Below, piece after piece: positions 11,164 through 21,568 of a stretch of DNA of 61,748 nucleotides. Numbering within the stretch: position 1 is the first letter of the stretch; the number at the start of each line of letters is the position of its first letter. The stretch covers positions 1 to 61,748 of the forward strand of contig LFLB01000013.1 in assembly GCA_001543005.1 (NCBI GenBank), in the 5' to 3' direction. Source of the stretch: Candidatus Spongiihabitans thiooxidans (GTDB lineage Bacteria; Pseudomonadota; Gammaproteobacteria; Arenicellales; Poriferihabitantaceae). Below the pieces are notes generated by a model. It made no database searches. It was not told the DNA's origin and worked only from the letters and a program-made list of their open reading frames with translations. Both the position numbers and the translations under genes were made by a program.

Positions 11164-11952
11164 TCATGTCAAGCGTAACGACAAACAGGTTAAGCCGCCA
11201 TCCATTTTTGAAATTTCCGATATCGGCATCACCATTGTTTGAAAACCATTTTGTTCGAGTAAGCGTTGGGTTGCGGGATAACCGTCAGGCATCAGCACCT
11301 TTCCATTTATCCACACCACATTGGCAGCATACTCCTCACCCTCGGGCACAACCAGTTTTCTGTAAGCGGATAAGCAGTCCAGCCAAAAACAGGTTTGGGT
11401 CACCAACAAGGTGTGTGAGTCGATAAAATTTACGCTGGATTTAAAGTGCAAAGCCGCGGGCACGTCTGCGCCCAGGTCCACGATATCGCCCTGGTAACCA
11501 TACTCGCTTAATATGGCGCAAAGTTGCTCGGCACCGGATTGATTGGTGCGCGTGGATAAACCAACGATACAGTGCCGCTTCACACAAGATTGATCGATAA
11601 TCAAAACATCGCCGCCGTCGATGGTGCCGGGTTCAGTAATATATTTTAATTGCCGAAATTTTGCCAGAACATCGGTGATATGTAACGTCTCGCCACGTCT
11701 GGAATCCGCACCAGGGCGTGTGATTACCGCCACTTCCGGCGTAACGATGGCGACATCCTCGGTAAAACAGGCATCAGGGAATTCTTCCAATGCCTCAAGT
11801 TCGATAACCTCCAATCCAAGACTCGACAAGGTATTCGTATAATGACGGTGTTGTTCAATTAACCGCTCAAAGTCCGGCTTGCCCCGGTCAACCGAAGTCA
11901 GCCCCCGCACCGAGCTCTTGCCTGGTCGCCGAATGATTGCGTGTTTGTACAT
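11164..11952 (-). CDS. Dimethylarginine dimethylaminohydrolase (DDAH)
   Basis: A 262-residue amidinotransferase-superfamily enzyme matching DDAH: substrate-binding FTEDVAIV (residues 63-70), catalytic H169 in ALHFKSSVNF and catalytic C256 in GGLTCLSLRL, the expected positions for a DDAH of about 255 residues. It would hydrolyse NG,NG-dimethyl- or monomethylarginine to citrulline plus a methylamine. It is the first gene of the leftward run. A structured leader of about 80 bases precedes it. Confidence 0.9.
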   Translation of the reverse strand: MYKHAIIRRPGKSSVRGLTSVDRGKPDFERLIEQHRHYTNTLSSLGLEVIELEALEEFPDACFTEDVAIVTPEVAVITRPGADSRRGETLHITDVLAKFRQLKYITEPGTIDGGDVLIIDQSCVKRHCIVGLSTRTNQSGAEQLCAILSEYGYQGDIVDLGADVPAALHFKSSVNFIDSHTLLVTQTCFWLDCLSAYRKLVVPEGEEYAANVVWINGKVLMPDGYPATQRLLEQNGFQTMVMPISEISKMDGGLTCLSLRLT

Positions 11953-12037
11953 TTTTGTAGATTTTTTATTAATGGATCTAAGTGCCTGAGAGGTTCCTTT
12001 TCAAACATCTCAAGTTATCAAAACCCTTAGAAATATG
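11953..12037 (-). promoter_or_regulatory. Structured leader upstream of DDAH with a glycine-riboswitch-like core string
   Basis: On the minus strand the leader contains a closing helix (tctaag pairing with cttaga), an inner gaga/tctc pairing and the string cctctcaggca. That string matches the conserved 3' side of glycine aptamers. The P2 and P3 arms and the CCGAAGG-type element of a real glycine aptamer are not visible, so this may be a degenerate or different RNA, or chance. Confidence 0.22.
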
Positions 12038-14707
12038 CTATTGAAATTTCCTAAAACTTTTAATTAACGCAGCAAAGGCGTTGGGTTTATATTTCTTAAA
12101 GCCTTCCTCATCCACATACACAAAACGATACGCCGTTTCCGACTGCAAACCGTTCACGTCCGTACACCACTGTTTCAACCGCTCCATTTTTTGCGGCACA
12201 TCAAGTTCTTCTCGGCCTTTGGTTTCAACGATAAAGATTTTGTTTTCTGATGTTTTCACGATGAAATCGGAGATGTAATTTGAAAGTTCGCTATTGTGTT
12301 TCACATAATCGAGCTTGAAACCCAAGGCCAGATAGTTCTTGGCATAAGAAACAATGTCGTCGCAACCTTCCAAAAATTCGGCGAATTTCAATTCCAGGGT
12401 GCTGTCGCCGATGATTTTATTGAACACACTTTTTTTCGGAACAATAAACCCTTGTTGTTTGACAATAAACGGGCGGGTTGCTGCGACCGCGATGTGCCCA
12501 CAAATCTCGGTGCCGCCTTTGTCTTGCAAGGTAAGCCTATTAATATGCTGCTTAAAGGTTTCTATGATAGTTTTGGTGACTTCAGGCTCGGAAAGATTAC
12601 GCAACGTGTTTCTATCTTCCATGTCAACCGGATGCTCAAACAAATCGTAGCGGATAAAGGTTTTCATTTTTTCATACACCAGATCATAGACACTGACCAA
12701 TCTCAATTCTCGCACAATGATTCGGCTGAAATAGCTCACTGCAAGGCGGTAGTCGGAAACCCCTGCTGTATCTAACTCGGTCTCGTGGCTGGTCTCGTCT
12801 GTGATCATATAGCGGAAAACGATGTTGCGGTTTTGTTGCTCGTCAAATTGTTGATAGGTAATTTTTACATGGTCGAATTGTTTGCTGTCGAGCTTTTCAA
12901 TCAGGCCGTGTTCCCGATAAGTTCTCGGTGCCAATATCGGGATTTCAATGTCCAGTTCATCGATATTTTTGTTCGGATTATCCTTGTCCACTTCAATCAC
13001 CAAAGGCCCGCTTGAATCACCGCCCTCACCCATGCGCTCTCGTTCCAGTGTTACGCCCTCTTTCTCTATGGATTCCACGAATTCCATAAATACCTCGGTG
13101 CCAATGACGCTCAGTTTTTCCTCGACATCGCCATCAGGATACATACGACGCAAGCCACGTCCCAGAGTTTGCTCAGGCAGGATATTGCTTTTAGCAGAGT
13201 AAGCGCGCAAGCCGACAATGGTCGTCACATTTCGCACATCCCAGCCTTCTTTCAGTACCAGCACCGAGACGATGGCTTTGTATGGGCTGTCCAGGGCATC
13301 GATGTTGTTGGCTTCCCTGCGTAATTTTTCCAGTTCCTCTTTTGCCTTGCCGGTGGCGGCTTCGGAAATATCACCATTGTTTTTTGTGTGGATGACCAGC
13401 ACGGCATCTTTCAAATCGGGATAGGTGTTACCCAGATATTCAGCCACTTCATCGCAGTTTTTTGTATCGTCAGTCATCACGAACAACACCGCCTTTTTGT
13501 TCATCTTTTGATGGTCTTCGCTCGCCTTTCGCCATTCAATAACGCCGAGTTTCAAATAGTCGGCGTATTGCTCTGAAAATTTACTGCTCGCCTGTTTCAC
13601 CATTTTGTTGCGGCTGGCAAGGTCGGGGATGACCGGATGTTTCACCACATTTTGTGCAATCGCCTCGACCAGCGGGTAGTCCGTCACCGTCTGCACAAAA
13701 ATCGCGCCGTTGTTATGCCGCGGCGTGGCACTGGTATCCACCTGTAACGCAAGGCTGCCACCCTTTTGCTTCAGGCGATTGTGAATGTCTTCGAGCGATT
13801 TGAACCAGGCCAGCCGCTCGTCGTGGATGTGGTGCGCCTCGTCGTTGAATACCACCAATTCATCTATGTCACGCACGATGGCACCGAGATCCACTTTGGA
13901 ATCCGTGGTCGCGCCGGTGGGACGCTTGCCCAGAAAATAATCCTTCGTGTTGTCGTCATCGGGTGAAGGTGGAATATCGTCGCCGGAATAAACACGATGA
14001 ATGTTGGTCAGAAAGATATTGCCGGTGGAACGAACCGCCCGCACCTCGTCCTGTAAATGCACCGTCAGTTGAAACTCATCCCGCCAGTTACGCCCCTCGT
14101 ACCCATTATCCGGCAATACCGGGTCAGCATAAAAAATTCGCAAGCCGTCAAAATCTTTTTTTAAGCGATCAAGTACAATGATGTTTGGGGTGATGATCAG
14201 AAAATTGCGCGCAAGCGTTGAGTTCGGTTCATAGCATTTGTGAAAATAGCACCAGGCCAACGCGAGACTCAACACCTTGGTTTTGCCGCTGCCGGTGGCC
14301 ATTTTGATGACAAAACGCAACCAGTCTTCGTCGAACAGACTGGTAGAGACCGCGCCGGAGGAATCAAAACGCATCAAATCAAATTTGTCTTTAACTGCGG
14401 CGACTTCATACAAATAAACAATCGTCTCAATGGCTTCCCGTTGGGCAAAGTAGTATTGAAATTGCGCAGTTATGCCATCCGCCTTTGGCAGGAAATGCTC
14501 TGTTTCAAACCACCAGCGCAACAAACTGATACTGGTGTCTGTCGCGTCTCGGTAATTTCCGTCGCGCCATTCTTTCACCTGCTCGCGCAGTTTCTGCACC
14601 AGTGGCGGCAACTTCTCCATGCGCAAATCGGGTTCGTCCGGCAGCCAGCGGGCCGCGGGATCTAGAACAACGTGAGGAGAGACAGGGAAATCAGTGGGGA
14701 TGGGCAC
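12038..14707 (-). CDS. Type III restriction enzyme Res-type helicase-endonuclease
   Basis: An 889-residue superfamily 2 helicase with a C-terminal nuclease. Walker A is ATGSGKT (137-143), the DEAH box is at 289-292, DTSATPRH is motif III, and motif VI lies in QTLGRGLRRMYP. Near the C-terminus a PD-(D/E)xK nuclease core is readable as SDFIV then IFIVETKG (D814, E828, K830), so the cleavage site looks intact. It would translocate or switch on DNA and cut when two unmethylated sites are engaged together with Mod. It is the last gene of a four-gene operon, starting 8 bases after the AlbA_2 gene. Start and end look complete. Confidence 0.9.
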   Translation of the reverse strand: MPIPTDFPVSPHVVLDPAARWLPDEPDLRMEKLPPLVQKLREQVKEWRDGNYRDATDTSISLLRWWFETEHFLPKADGITAQFQYYFAQREAIETIVYLYEVAAVKDKFDLMRFDSSGAVSTSLFDEDWLRFVIKMATGSGKTKVLSLALAWCYFHKCYEPNSTLARNFLIITPNIIVLDRLKKDFDGLRIFYADPVLPDNGYEGRNWRDEFQLTVHLQDEVRAVRSTGNIFLTNIHRVYSGDDIPPSPDDDNTKDYFLGKRPTGATTDSKVDLGAIVRDIDELVVFNDEAHHIHDERLAWFKSLEDIHNRLKQKGGSLALQVDTSATPRHNNGAIFVQTVTDYPLVEAIAQNVVKHPVIPDLASRNKMVKQASSKFSEQYADYLKLGVIEWRKASEDHQKMNKKAVLFVMTDDTKNCDEVAEYLGNTYPDLKDAVLVIHTKNNGDISEAATGKAKEELEKLRREANNIDALDSPYKAIVSVLVLKEGWDVRNVTTIVGLRAYSAKSNILPEQTLGRGLRRMYPDGDVEEKLSVIGTEVFMEFVESIEKEGVTLERERMGEGGDSSGPLVIEVDKDNPNKNIDELDIEIPILAPRTYREHGLIEKLDSKQFDHVKITYQQFDEQQNRNIVFRYMITDETSHETELDTAGVSDYRLAVSYFSRIIVRELRLVSVYDLVYEKMKTFIRYDLFEHPVDMEDRNTLRNLSEPEVTKTIIETFKQHINRLTLQDKGGTEICGHIAVAATRPFIVKQQGFIVPKKSVFNKIIGDSTLELKFAEFLEGCDDIVSYAKNYLALGFKLDYVKHNSELSNYISDFIVKTSENKIFIVETKGREELDVPQKMERLKQWCTDVNGLQSETAYRFVYVDEEGFKKYKPNAFAALIKSFRKFQ

Positions 14708-14715
14708 TACTTATT

Positions 14716-15957
14716 TTAATTTTCTTGCAGAGATTTTGCAGCGAAAATCGTTAGACGGAGTTCCTCGCCAAGCATCTCATAGACAGGGATTTTACCGCTC
14801 AACTGCTCACTCTCGTTCAGTATGATGGTGACTCCTTCTCCTCGGCGTTCCAAAAAATACGCTCTTTCCACTTTCCTGTCCATATCATCACTGGTTTGAA
14901 TTTCTGAAAGCAGGCGAGTTAATAGTTCATTGCGAGTTGCCTGATTGTCCTGTAATGTTTCAACAGTTATAGTGTTTGCAAGCGCACCGGGGGAATAAAG
15001 TTCCAGTCTATCAGAGAACATAAATAGACGTATTTTTGACTCATGTTTCGAATAATCCCTGTGTACAACCGCATTAACAAGTGCTTCAAAAACTGCCCTC
15101 ATGCTGTATCGCGGCCTTTCTACTCTGCCAACCTCTTTTTTTGCTGAAATACGATTGTACTGTCCAACAAAGTTATACGCATCAATTATTTGTTTATCCA
15201 AGGGCCCATAACAATCTTTTGCATCAATTTGATAATTGGCATCTTTGGTTTTACCGCTGTAAAAAACAGCTTGTAAATAGCTATTGTAGATATAGGTATC
15301 GGGTTTGGGGCAACACATCAAAACCCCGGCAACTGTTACATTAAATGTGTCGTTGTCTGGTACCAGCAGTTTACGTTTGCATAGTAATTGTGAGTTGTCA
15401 TCTCTGACAAATCGCATATATAGCTCTTTTTGTAGCGCGTCTTGGCTGGTGTTGGGGACAGCCTGCTCATCAAAGCGAACGATACGCGCCTGAGAGCGAC
15501 TTTGGCCTACTCGCAAAACATGTTCTGTACTCATTTCTCTTTTGCTGTCACCGTGTCGGTAAAAATAACCATTCTTGCTTTTATGGAGCCAGAGACTTCT
15601 CTCAATCTGCACATAAACCAGATGCTTTTCTTCCCCTGCTTCATCCAGCACCTGAATACTGTCTACATAAAAATCCACGATAGCAGGATTAACAGAATCG
15701 TGACAAATTTCGCTGATATACGTAATCAGGGCAGATATGTCTGATGCATTAATGCCCTTGATTTCATGTGTGCCATCAACAACACCAAAAATCACCACGC
15801 CGCCTGATTGATTATTTGCAAAGGCAGTGAGTTCGTCAGCTAAACTATCTCTGTGTGGCTCTCTTATTTTGCCACCACTGATAACGACCTCTTTGAGTTC
15901 TACCCCTGAGCTTTCACCGGTGTTGATTTTGTCTAAAATGTCATGGGGGATTAGCAT
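14716..15957 (-). CDS. AlbA_2 (Schlafen-like) domain ATP-binding protein
   Basis: A 413-residue protein. The N-terminal AlbA_2 domain (about 10-140) has ESSGVELKEVV and GGVVIFGVVDG. The C-terminal half is HATPase_c_4-like (VFEALVNAVVHRDYSKHESKI, then LELYSPGAL). Such proteins are usually annotated as putative transcriptional regulators or ATP-dependent DNA helicase-like, and several sit in defence islands. It is wedged between the PHP-ATPase gene (2 bases away) and res (8 bases away), so it is co-translated with a restriction system. Its role there, as regulator or effector, cannot be told from sequence. Confidence 0.85.
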   Translation of the reverse strand: MLIPHDILDKINTGESSGVELKEVVISGGKIREPHRDSLADELTAFANNQSGGVVIFGVVDGTHEIKGINASDISALITYISEICHDSVNPAIVDFYVDSIQVLDEAGEEKHLVYVQIERSLWLHKSKNGYFYRHGDSKREMSTEHVLRVGQSRSQARIVRFDEQAVPNTSQDALQKELYMRFVRDDNSQLLCKRKLLVPDNDTFNVTVAGVLMCCPKPDTYIYNSYLQAVFYSGKTKDANYQIDAKDCYGPLDKQIIDAYNFVGQYNRISAKKEVGRVERPRYSMRAVFEALVNAVVHRDYSKHESKIRLFMFSDRLELYSPGALANTITVETLQDNQATRNELLTRLLSEIQTSDDMDRKVERAYFLERRGEGVTIILNESEQLSGKIPVYEMLGEELRLTIFAAKSLQEN

Positions 15958-15959
15958 CG

Positions 15960-18605
15960 TTAACTCTCCAGATGAATGCGTTTATAGCGTTGTTCAAAAG
16001 CCTCTTTGCCGCCTTCCAGGGTGTTGCAGATGCGCCCTCTGATGTCTTCGGACTGGAGGCTGTTGGATGTTATGTACGATTGCCCATTCGCCACCCCCAA
16101 GCAGTGCACCATTTCAGAGTCGCCATTGACCACGATGTTGGCATTATGGGTAACGACAACAATCTGCCGTTTGCTTTTGGTCGCTTTAATGTTTTGCACA
16201 ATCAAACTGTAAATCAAGTCGTTGTCTAAATCATCCTCTGGCTGATCAAGCAACAATGGCTCATCGCCATAGGCAAGAATAAAAGCCAACAATGCCGCCG
16301 ATTTTTGCCCTGGAGAGCCTTTTCTAATTGCTGCACCATCCTTTCCATAGGTAATGTGCAAGGCATCTTCGGGAAACCATAGCCGCATATCGGCTATCGA
16401 TTCGCTCGGCAAGCCTTGCAAATGTGTTTGAAAACGTGCGTCTTTGGCCTTTTGTTTATTGTCTCGAATATCGCTTACCCATTCCTTAACCTTCTCCCAT
16501 CCTTGATCGTCAACAATCTGTTCCAGTGCCTCAAAATCTTTGTCGAAACGGTTCCCAGTCTGCAGTATGCCTCTGATTTTTTTCTCCATATCCGCCCATG
16601 ACTCGGCAAAAGGTTGAACGGTTATCTTGACTGATTGGTTGCCCTCCAAAATATATTCAAGAAACTTCTTTCGACGTTCTGTCAATTCCAGACGATGGTT
16701 TTTTGCTTGCGTGATTTTTCCCCAGTATTGCTTGGTTAATTTCTCTTGTTGCTGCCTGTAACTCCCTGTCTGTTGCAGCTCTTTTTCTGTTAGCGTACGT
16801 CTGCGCAACAAATCAGGGTAGGCTTGCGGGTCAATTTCCTTTTGCTGCAACTGAGTGCGTAACTGCTCATACTGCTGTAGCTCCAGGTTGAGGGTTTTCA
16901 TCCAGCCCTGTTGCGCTTTGTCTTGTTGCCATTGCCTCAAGTCTACATTCTGTTGTTCAATGATCTGACGAATTTGATCAACCTGCTGTTGCCATTGTTG
17001 TTGCTTGCTTTGCAACGCGGTCAATATATCTGGGTGGGCGGCAAAAAGGGCTTCATTAACTGCCGCCATATCTGCATCCGCAAGCATCTCTCTCACGTTC
17101 TCCAACAATGCCTGCCAGTGTTGCTCAACGGACTCGATCTCGCTTAGCTGTTGTTTACGCAATTGATAATTTCGTAATACATCCTTATGTCCAGATTTTT
17201 CGATATGTTCAATCTGTCGTGTAAGGTCGTTCAACTGCCCTTTTAATTTGCTTTCTTCGGTAATTTTCTGATTCAGCTGTTTGATCTTCTGGGCGATTTG
17301 CTTGCAGTTGTTGACACAATCCTGAAATGCCTTGCGATACACTTCAAACTCGACATCGGACGATTCGTTGATAATTCCCAGCAATCCTTGTGGATTTTGC
17401 GCTAACTCATAAATCTGCTTCTGGCTGTAGATTCTGGCTGGAAACAACGAGTAAATCTCACCTTCTATCCCGAACCAGTTTTTTGCCGTCTCGTCCCACT
17501 CCTCTAATGATGGCTCTTGGGGGTCCGCCGCCCAGTTGAGACGATAGCGAGTGCTTCCTTTGTGATAGATAAGACGCAAGTTACTACTGTCTGTCAGCAA
17601 TCCATTTTTATCCGTACTGAAATAATTCTGATAACCGTCTTGAAGCTGGCCAGAAAATTCATTTTCCCGCCTCATGACAAAACGCATAAATTCCAGCAAG
17701 GTTGATTTGCCACTACCTCGTCCGCCGATGATGGTGTTGAGAAAGGGACTAAATTTGCAGATCAATGGGGTGCCTCGTCCCATATACTGTGCATCACTGA
17801 CTTCAATTGATTTAATAACAAACTCTGCGTGTTTGTTGGGTTGCGATGCCATGTCCCGATTAACCGATGTACTCCCATCTATCAATGCGAGTTTTAGTCC
17901 CTCAATGGACGGTTCGTCCATTTTTACCCAAGTAAAATCACCAAATTTTTCGCTTCGAAAATTATGGGTGTCAGAGCCACGCACTTCGGCCCAACTCAAA
18001 TTTTGCTCCGCGTATATTTGAGGTTTGTCAAATGTATCCGAACAAATTTCAACAGCGTGAATTTCACGACTAATTACTTTTCTTAAACTTGTTCCCTGTA
18101 GCACTTGAAATAAACCCTTTTCCTTATCCGCATGAGCAGGAATAGCAATGCCAGATTGGCTAACAATGAAATCAATCACTTCAGTCGAAGATTTTATTGT
18201 AACATCATCGTTGCCTCCTCTTGTACCTTGATAACCGACAGCAGCCACTAAACTGTTGATATTTTCGGTACTTTTATCTAGAGAAAAAATAGCCAATAGA
18301 TGGATGTCATCATGTGTTGAAATCTCAACGCCGGGGAACAAATAAATTGGGCGATACCATTCAGGTTTGTCAGTTTCAATGTTCTGCAAAGCATCTTTAA
18401 GTTTATCAATCCAGTCACCGCTGTTATGGTCGGTAATTGCTACACAGTCAATACTTTTTTCCATAAACCTCTGTAACCAAAACTCTGCTGTAACCTCATC
18501 TTTATCTTTCTGAGAACAGCCTGCCATAAAATCACTTGATGCTGGCGTGTGGGTATGAAAATCAAACTTCCACCACTTTGCGCCAGGGTAATTCCAATCG
18601 CTCAT
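15960..18605 (-). CDS. PHP-domain phosphoesterase fused to SMC/RecN-like ATPase (TrlF-like)
   Basis: An 881-residue protein. Residues 10-230 carry PHP metal motifs: DFHTHTP (H17, H19), AITDHN, FPGVEIS, IPAHAD and RGSDTHNF. Walker [10 protein letters not shown] is at 294-302. A long Gln/Lys-rich coiled coil runs from about 420 to 690. The ABC-type signature region [13 protein letters not shown], Walker [11 protein letters not shown] and the H-loop VVVTHN lie near the C-terminus. The architecture suggests a DNA-sensing ATPase controlling a PHP phosphoesterase or nuclease. Its start overlaps the mod stop by 4 bases. Proteins of this shape have been labelled TrlF-family AAA-like ATPases. A defence role is inferred from context. 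Confidence 0.88.
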   Translation of the reverse strand: MSDWNYPGAKWWKFDFHTHTPASSDFMAGCSQKDKDEVTAEFWLQRFMEKSIDCVAITDHNSGDWIDKLKDALQNIETDKPEWYRPIYLFPGVEISTHDDIHLLAIFSLDKSTENINSLVAAVGYQGTRGGNDDVTIKSSTEVIDFIVSQSGIAIPAHADKEKGLFQVLQGTSLRKVISREIHAVEICSDTFDKPQIYAEQNLSWAEVRGSDTHNFRSEKFGDFTWVKMDEPSIEGLKLALIDGSTSVNRDMASQPNKHAEFVIKSIEVSDAQYMGRGTPLICKFSPFLNTIIGGRGSGKSTLLEFMRFVMRRENEFSGQLQDGYQNYFSTDKNGLLTDSSNLRLIYHKGSTRYRLNWAADPQEPSLEEWDETAKNWFGIEGEIYSLFPARIYSQKQIYELAQNPQGLLGIINESSDVEFEVYRKAFQDCVNNCKQIAQKIKQLNQKITEESKLKGQLNDLTRQIEHIEKSGHKDVLRNYQLRKQQLSEIESVEQHWQALLENVREMLADADMAAVNEALFAAHPDILTALQSKQQQWQQQVDQIRQIIEQQNVDLRQWQQDKAQQGWMKTLNLELQQYEQLRTQLQQKEIDPQAYPDLLRRRTLTEKELQQTGSYRQQQEKLTKQYWGKITQAKNHRLELTERRKKFLEYILEGNQSVKITVQPFAESWADMEKKIRGILQTGNRFDKDFEALEQIVDDQGWEKVKEWVSDIRDNKQKAKDARFQTHLQGLPSESIADMRLWFPEDALHITYGKDGAAIRKGSPGQKSAALLAFILAYGDEPLLLDQPEDDLDNDLIYSLIVQNIKATKSKRQIVVVTHNANIVVNGDSEMVHCLGVANGQSYITSNSLQSEDIRGRICNTLEGGKEAFEQRYKRIHLES

Positions 18606-20785
18606 ATCGTTACCTCTACAATCTTCATTGTATCATTTCCAAAAATATCCACCACCTTCACCGCGACCTTGCGCCGTCCCGGCACACATTCGTGAAACAC
18701 GCTCTGCATTTCCAGTGACCGGTCTTTTTTCGTGCGGAAGGACTGCCATTCGTTTTCAAAGACATAATCGCCAGTCCAGACTTCTTCGGTCTCCCCGCTT
18801 TCCTCGTTTTGAACGCGGACGATCTCCCGCTTGGATTCAAAGTCAAAATCCACCGACCAGTAATCAATCCAGTCGGTCCATTGTTTCGTCAATACCTCAC
18901 GCGTAACGATCCCGTTCTTATCCTTACTGATCTTGATGACCTGGCCCTTGTCCACAATCACTTTAGCTTTACTTTTTTTCAGGCTTTCATCGACCCCTTT
19001 GGCATCTTGAGAATAAAAAACCGAGAAATCAGTCAGTTCCATGGCAATACTGTTTTTCCTGATATGCGGCTTGACCTCAATGAACGATACATCGTGGAAG
19101 ACCACCTGATTTTTCTCCACCGCCCGTTTGTCGAAAACGTCACGGGGAATGTATTTCATCGCCAGGTCAATGCCCTTGTTCCTGGCTTCTTCCTGAATAT
19201 TGGGGAACAGACCCATCTCAAATTCAAAGCCGAGAATATCTACTTTGGTGATGTGTTTTTGGCGGCACTCCAGGATGATCTCCTCCACAAACAACCGGGT
19301 AACCGGCAGATTGACTGGCCCCACTGCTACCAGCCGTCCAGCCTTTTTACCCTGAAAGGTGTTGAACTGGTTCACCGCTTCGGCACGGTAGGCATGCAGG
19401 ATGAGATTGAGAAAATCTTTTTCCCGGGCTTCCAGTTGTTTTTGTTTCTCAGCTTCACGCAGGTTGGGATTCACACCGATATAATGCTGGCGTTCATATT
19501 TACCGAGGTTGAGGATTTCAAAAGCCCGCCAGCTTTTATCCTTTTCCTTGAGTCCCCGTTGTACGCCAATCATGCGCTTCCGCGTGGTGTGAATAGCGAA
19601 CTTTCCGAGATCGCTGACAATCCACTTGCGGCCCAGTTTTTCGGCTACGGCGGCAGTGGTGCCGGAACCGCAAAAGAAATCCGCAACCAGGTCGCCTTCG
19701 TTGGAGGAGGCTTTGATGATGGTTATTAATAATGCTTCAGGTTTTTGTGTTGCGTAACCAGTCCTTTCGGTGGCCATGGAATTGACTTCTGGAATGTGAG
19801 CCAGCATGTCCCCAAGTGCTTCGCCTTTTTCTTCGTCTAAAAAGCGTTTCAACCGTTTCCTGCCCGAACTTGTTATGTAGATTTTCCCTTGCTTCTCGAA
19901 TTTACTGATCGATTTTTCGGAATAATCTCCAAGATCACAATCCCTGAAAAGTCTCCCATTCTCATCAGGTCGAAATTTTGTTTTTACAAAATTCGGATCG
20001 TAAGCCTTATGCGCGCCATTCCAAACCCATGAGTCCGTTTTTGAGTACAACAAGATGCTATCAGAATTACGCGCAAATTGGTTGCTGGTTGCTTTCGCGC
20101 CTCTCACTGGTTGCCGTTTCCACCGAAGCTCGTTTCTATATAACTGGCTTCCAAACACCTCATCCAAAACCAAGCGCAGATAACTATTCACCCGCCAGTC
20201 ACAATGCACATAAATGCTGCCATCCTCGGCGAGTAAATCCCGCATCAGGGAAAGCCTTTCATAGATCATGGCAATAAAGGAATCCGCGCCCTGTCCCCAG
20301 GTATCGCGGTAGGCCAGCTCTTCCAGGATGCCGGGCTTTTTGGTGAGAGTCTCGCCGCCGACTTCAATATCCATGCTGAAATCTGCCCCGACATCAAACG
20401 GCGGATCAATATAGATCAGCTTGATTCCTCCCTGAGCCTCAATTTCTTCACGTAGTGGTCCATTCTTCAAAGAGGATAAAATCAGTTTGTTATCGCCCCA
20501 GATCAGCTTGTTGTTCCAGCCGGCCAGCTGCCGCCCACGCGCATCGGTGGCGAACAGGTCGGTTTGCCGCATCGCATCCTGCGGCTTCTCGGCGCGCGGT
20601 TCGTCCACCTGCTCAATCGTCTGGAACGGCAGCACGATATTGCACACCTCGCTGGTCTTGCCGTTCCACACCAGCTCCACCTCGCGCTTGTCATCAAACA
20701 GCAGGAAGCGGTATTTGTCCGGCAGCGGCTGGCCCGACTCAATGAGTTTGACGGTGTCGCGTTTTTCGTTGTCGGTCAGGTTCAT
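18602..20785 (-). CDS. Type III DNA methyltransferase Mod subunit
   Basis: About 727 residues from the ATG at 20785 (the frame is open to 20806). A beta-class N6-adenine methyltransferase order is visible: catalytic DPPF (residues 127-130) precedes the SAM motif FCGSGTT (371-377). A variable target-recognition stretch lies between them and a long C-terminal region follows. It methylates the recognition site and specifies it for Res. It is the first gene of the operon mod - PHP-ATPase - AlbA_2 - res, and the PHP-ATPase gene starts within its stop codon. The C-terminal part ([20 protein letters not shown] and following) looks intact. The recognition sequence cannot be inferred. Confidence 0.9.
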   Translation of the reverse strand: MNLTDNEKRDTVKLIESGQPLPDKYRFLLFDDKREVELVWNGKTSEVCNIVLPFQTIEQVDEPRAEKPQDAMRQTDLFATDARGRQLAGWNNKLIWGDNKLILSSLKNGPLREEIEAQGGIKLIYIDPPFDVGADFSMDIEVGGETLTKKPGILEELAYRDTWGQGADSFIAMIYERLSLMRDLLAEDGSIYVHCDWRVNSYLRLVLDEVFGSQLYRNELRWKRQPVRGAKATSNQFARNSDSILLYSKTDSWVWNGAHKAYDPNFVKTKFRPDENGRLFRDCDLGDYSEKSISKFEKQGKIYITSSGRKRLKRFLDEEKGEALGDMLAHIPEVNSMATERTGYATQKPEALLITIIKASSNEGDLVADFFCGSGTTAAVAEKLGRKWIVSDLGKFAIHTTRKRMIGVQRGLKEKDKSWRAFEILNLGKYERQHYIGVNPNLREAEKQKQLEAREKDFLNLILHAYRAEAVNQFNTFQGKKAGRLVAVGPVNLPVTRLFVEEIILECRQKHITKVDILGFEFEMGLFPNIQEEARNKGIDLAMKYIPRDVFDKRAVEKNQVVFHDVSFIEVKPHIRKNSIAMELTDFSVFYSQDAKGVDESLKKSKAKVIVDKGQVIKISKDKNGIVTREVLTKQWTDWIDYWSVDFDFESKREIVRVQNEESGETEEVWTGDYVFENEWQSFRTKKDRSLEMQSVFHECVPGRRKVAVKVVDIFGNDTMKIVEVTI

Positions 20786-20889
20786 TGCGGTGGCGGAATA
20801 TCGCAAGGTTGGTGGAAAGTTGGCCGTGCATCAATTCTGATGATAAGTAGTGCATTGCATGATTGGATAATTGCCTGATTGTAAGGCAT

Positions 20890-21441
20890 TCACAACAGCG
20901 GTATATCAATTGGCGGGGCATTAGTATTCCCGCTGGATGGATTTTCGCCGGGTTGTGCCTTGGTCAGGATCTTTTCCATAAAAACCGACATTGAATCATC
21001 AGGGTCATCAAGATATTGGCCAAACCGGCCGCGTTTTCGATACCCAAATTTTTCATATAAGCCAATCGCTTCAGGTTGATAGATTCCAGTTTCAAGACGC
21101 ACAATTTTGACGCCTTTTTTACAAGCATCATTTTCGAGATACGCCATGATAAGTTTTGATATACCTTGGCCGCGCCTTGCTGCCCTGACGTAGACCCTTT
21201 TAATCTCGCCATAGTCACAATCGTGGCATAAATACTTTATCGCACCAATGCCGAGCAAGTTATTTTCATGGTCATGTTCATTGTACGCGCCGACAAAACA
21301 GACATTGGGCTTAACTAATTGTTCAACAGGATCCAAATGGTTTGATTGTTCTGGGTAGATTGCCCGTTGATAGTCATCCAATTCAGCAATCAATTCCCGA
21401 ACGCCAACATCAATCGGGTTGGTTTGTCGTATTTCGATCAT
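20890..21441 (-). CDS. GNAT family N-acetyltransferase
   Basis: About 183 residues from the ATG at 21441 (the frame is open to 21513, but the upstream stretch is not GNAT-like and contains a tandem duplication). Acetyl-CoA-binding segment VRAARRGQGISKLIMAYLE and the later GLYEKFGYRKRGRFG are typical. It transfers an acetyl group from acetyl-CoA to an amine, and the substrate is unknown. The C-terminus has an unusual Pro/Asn-rich tail. Confidence 0.82.
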   Translation of the reverse strand: MIEIRQTNPIDVGVRELIAELDDYQRAIYPEQSNHLDPVEQLVKPNVCFVGAYNEHDHENNLLGIGAIKYLCHDCDYGEIKRVYVRAARRGQGISKLIMAYLENDACKKGVKIVRLETGIYQPEAIGLYEKFGYRKRGRFGQYLDDPDDSMSVFMEKILTKAQPGENPSSGNTNAPPIDIPLL

Positions 21442-21443
21442 GT

Positions 21444-21469
21444 TTTTAATCCGGGCTTTTAATCCGCGT
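21444..21469. repeat. 13-bp tandem duplication upstream of the GNAT start
   Basis: Two near-identical 13-bp units (ttttaatccgggc, then ttttaatccgcgt) lie immediately upstream of the preferred GNAT start codon. Confidence 0.7.
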
Positions 21470-21532
21470 GCGAAATAATTCCGACCTGAATCTGTTGCAA
21501 GGCAGTCCGGCACAAAAACCAGCCGTACTTCA

Positions 21533-21568
21533 TTATAACCAATCTTATAACCAGGCCTATAACCAATC
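21533..21568. repeat. Three 12-bp tandem units at the end of the M24 gene
   Basis: The units ttataaccaatc, ttataaccaggc and ctataaccaatc run through the stop codon of the M24 gene into the intergenic gap. Confidence 0.75.

Noticed and set aside
18809..19729. 306-codon plus-strand open frame opposite mod
   Set aside because: It lies fully antisense to an intact Mod with clear motifs and has no family features.
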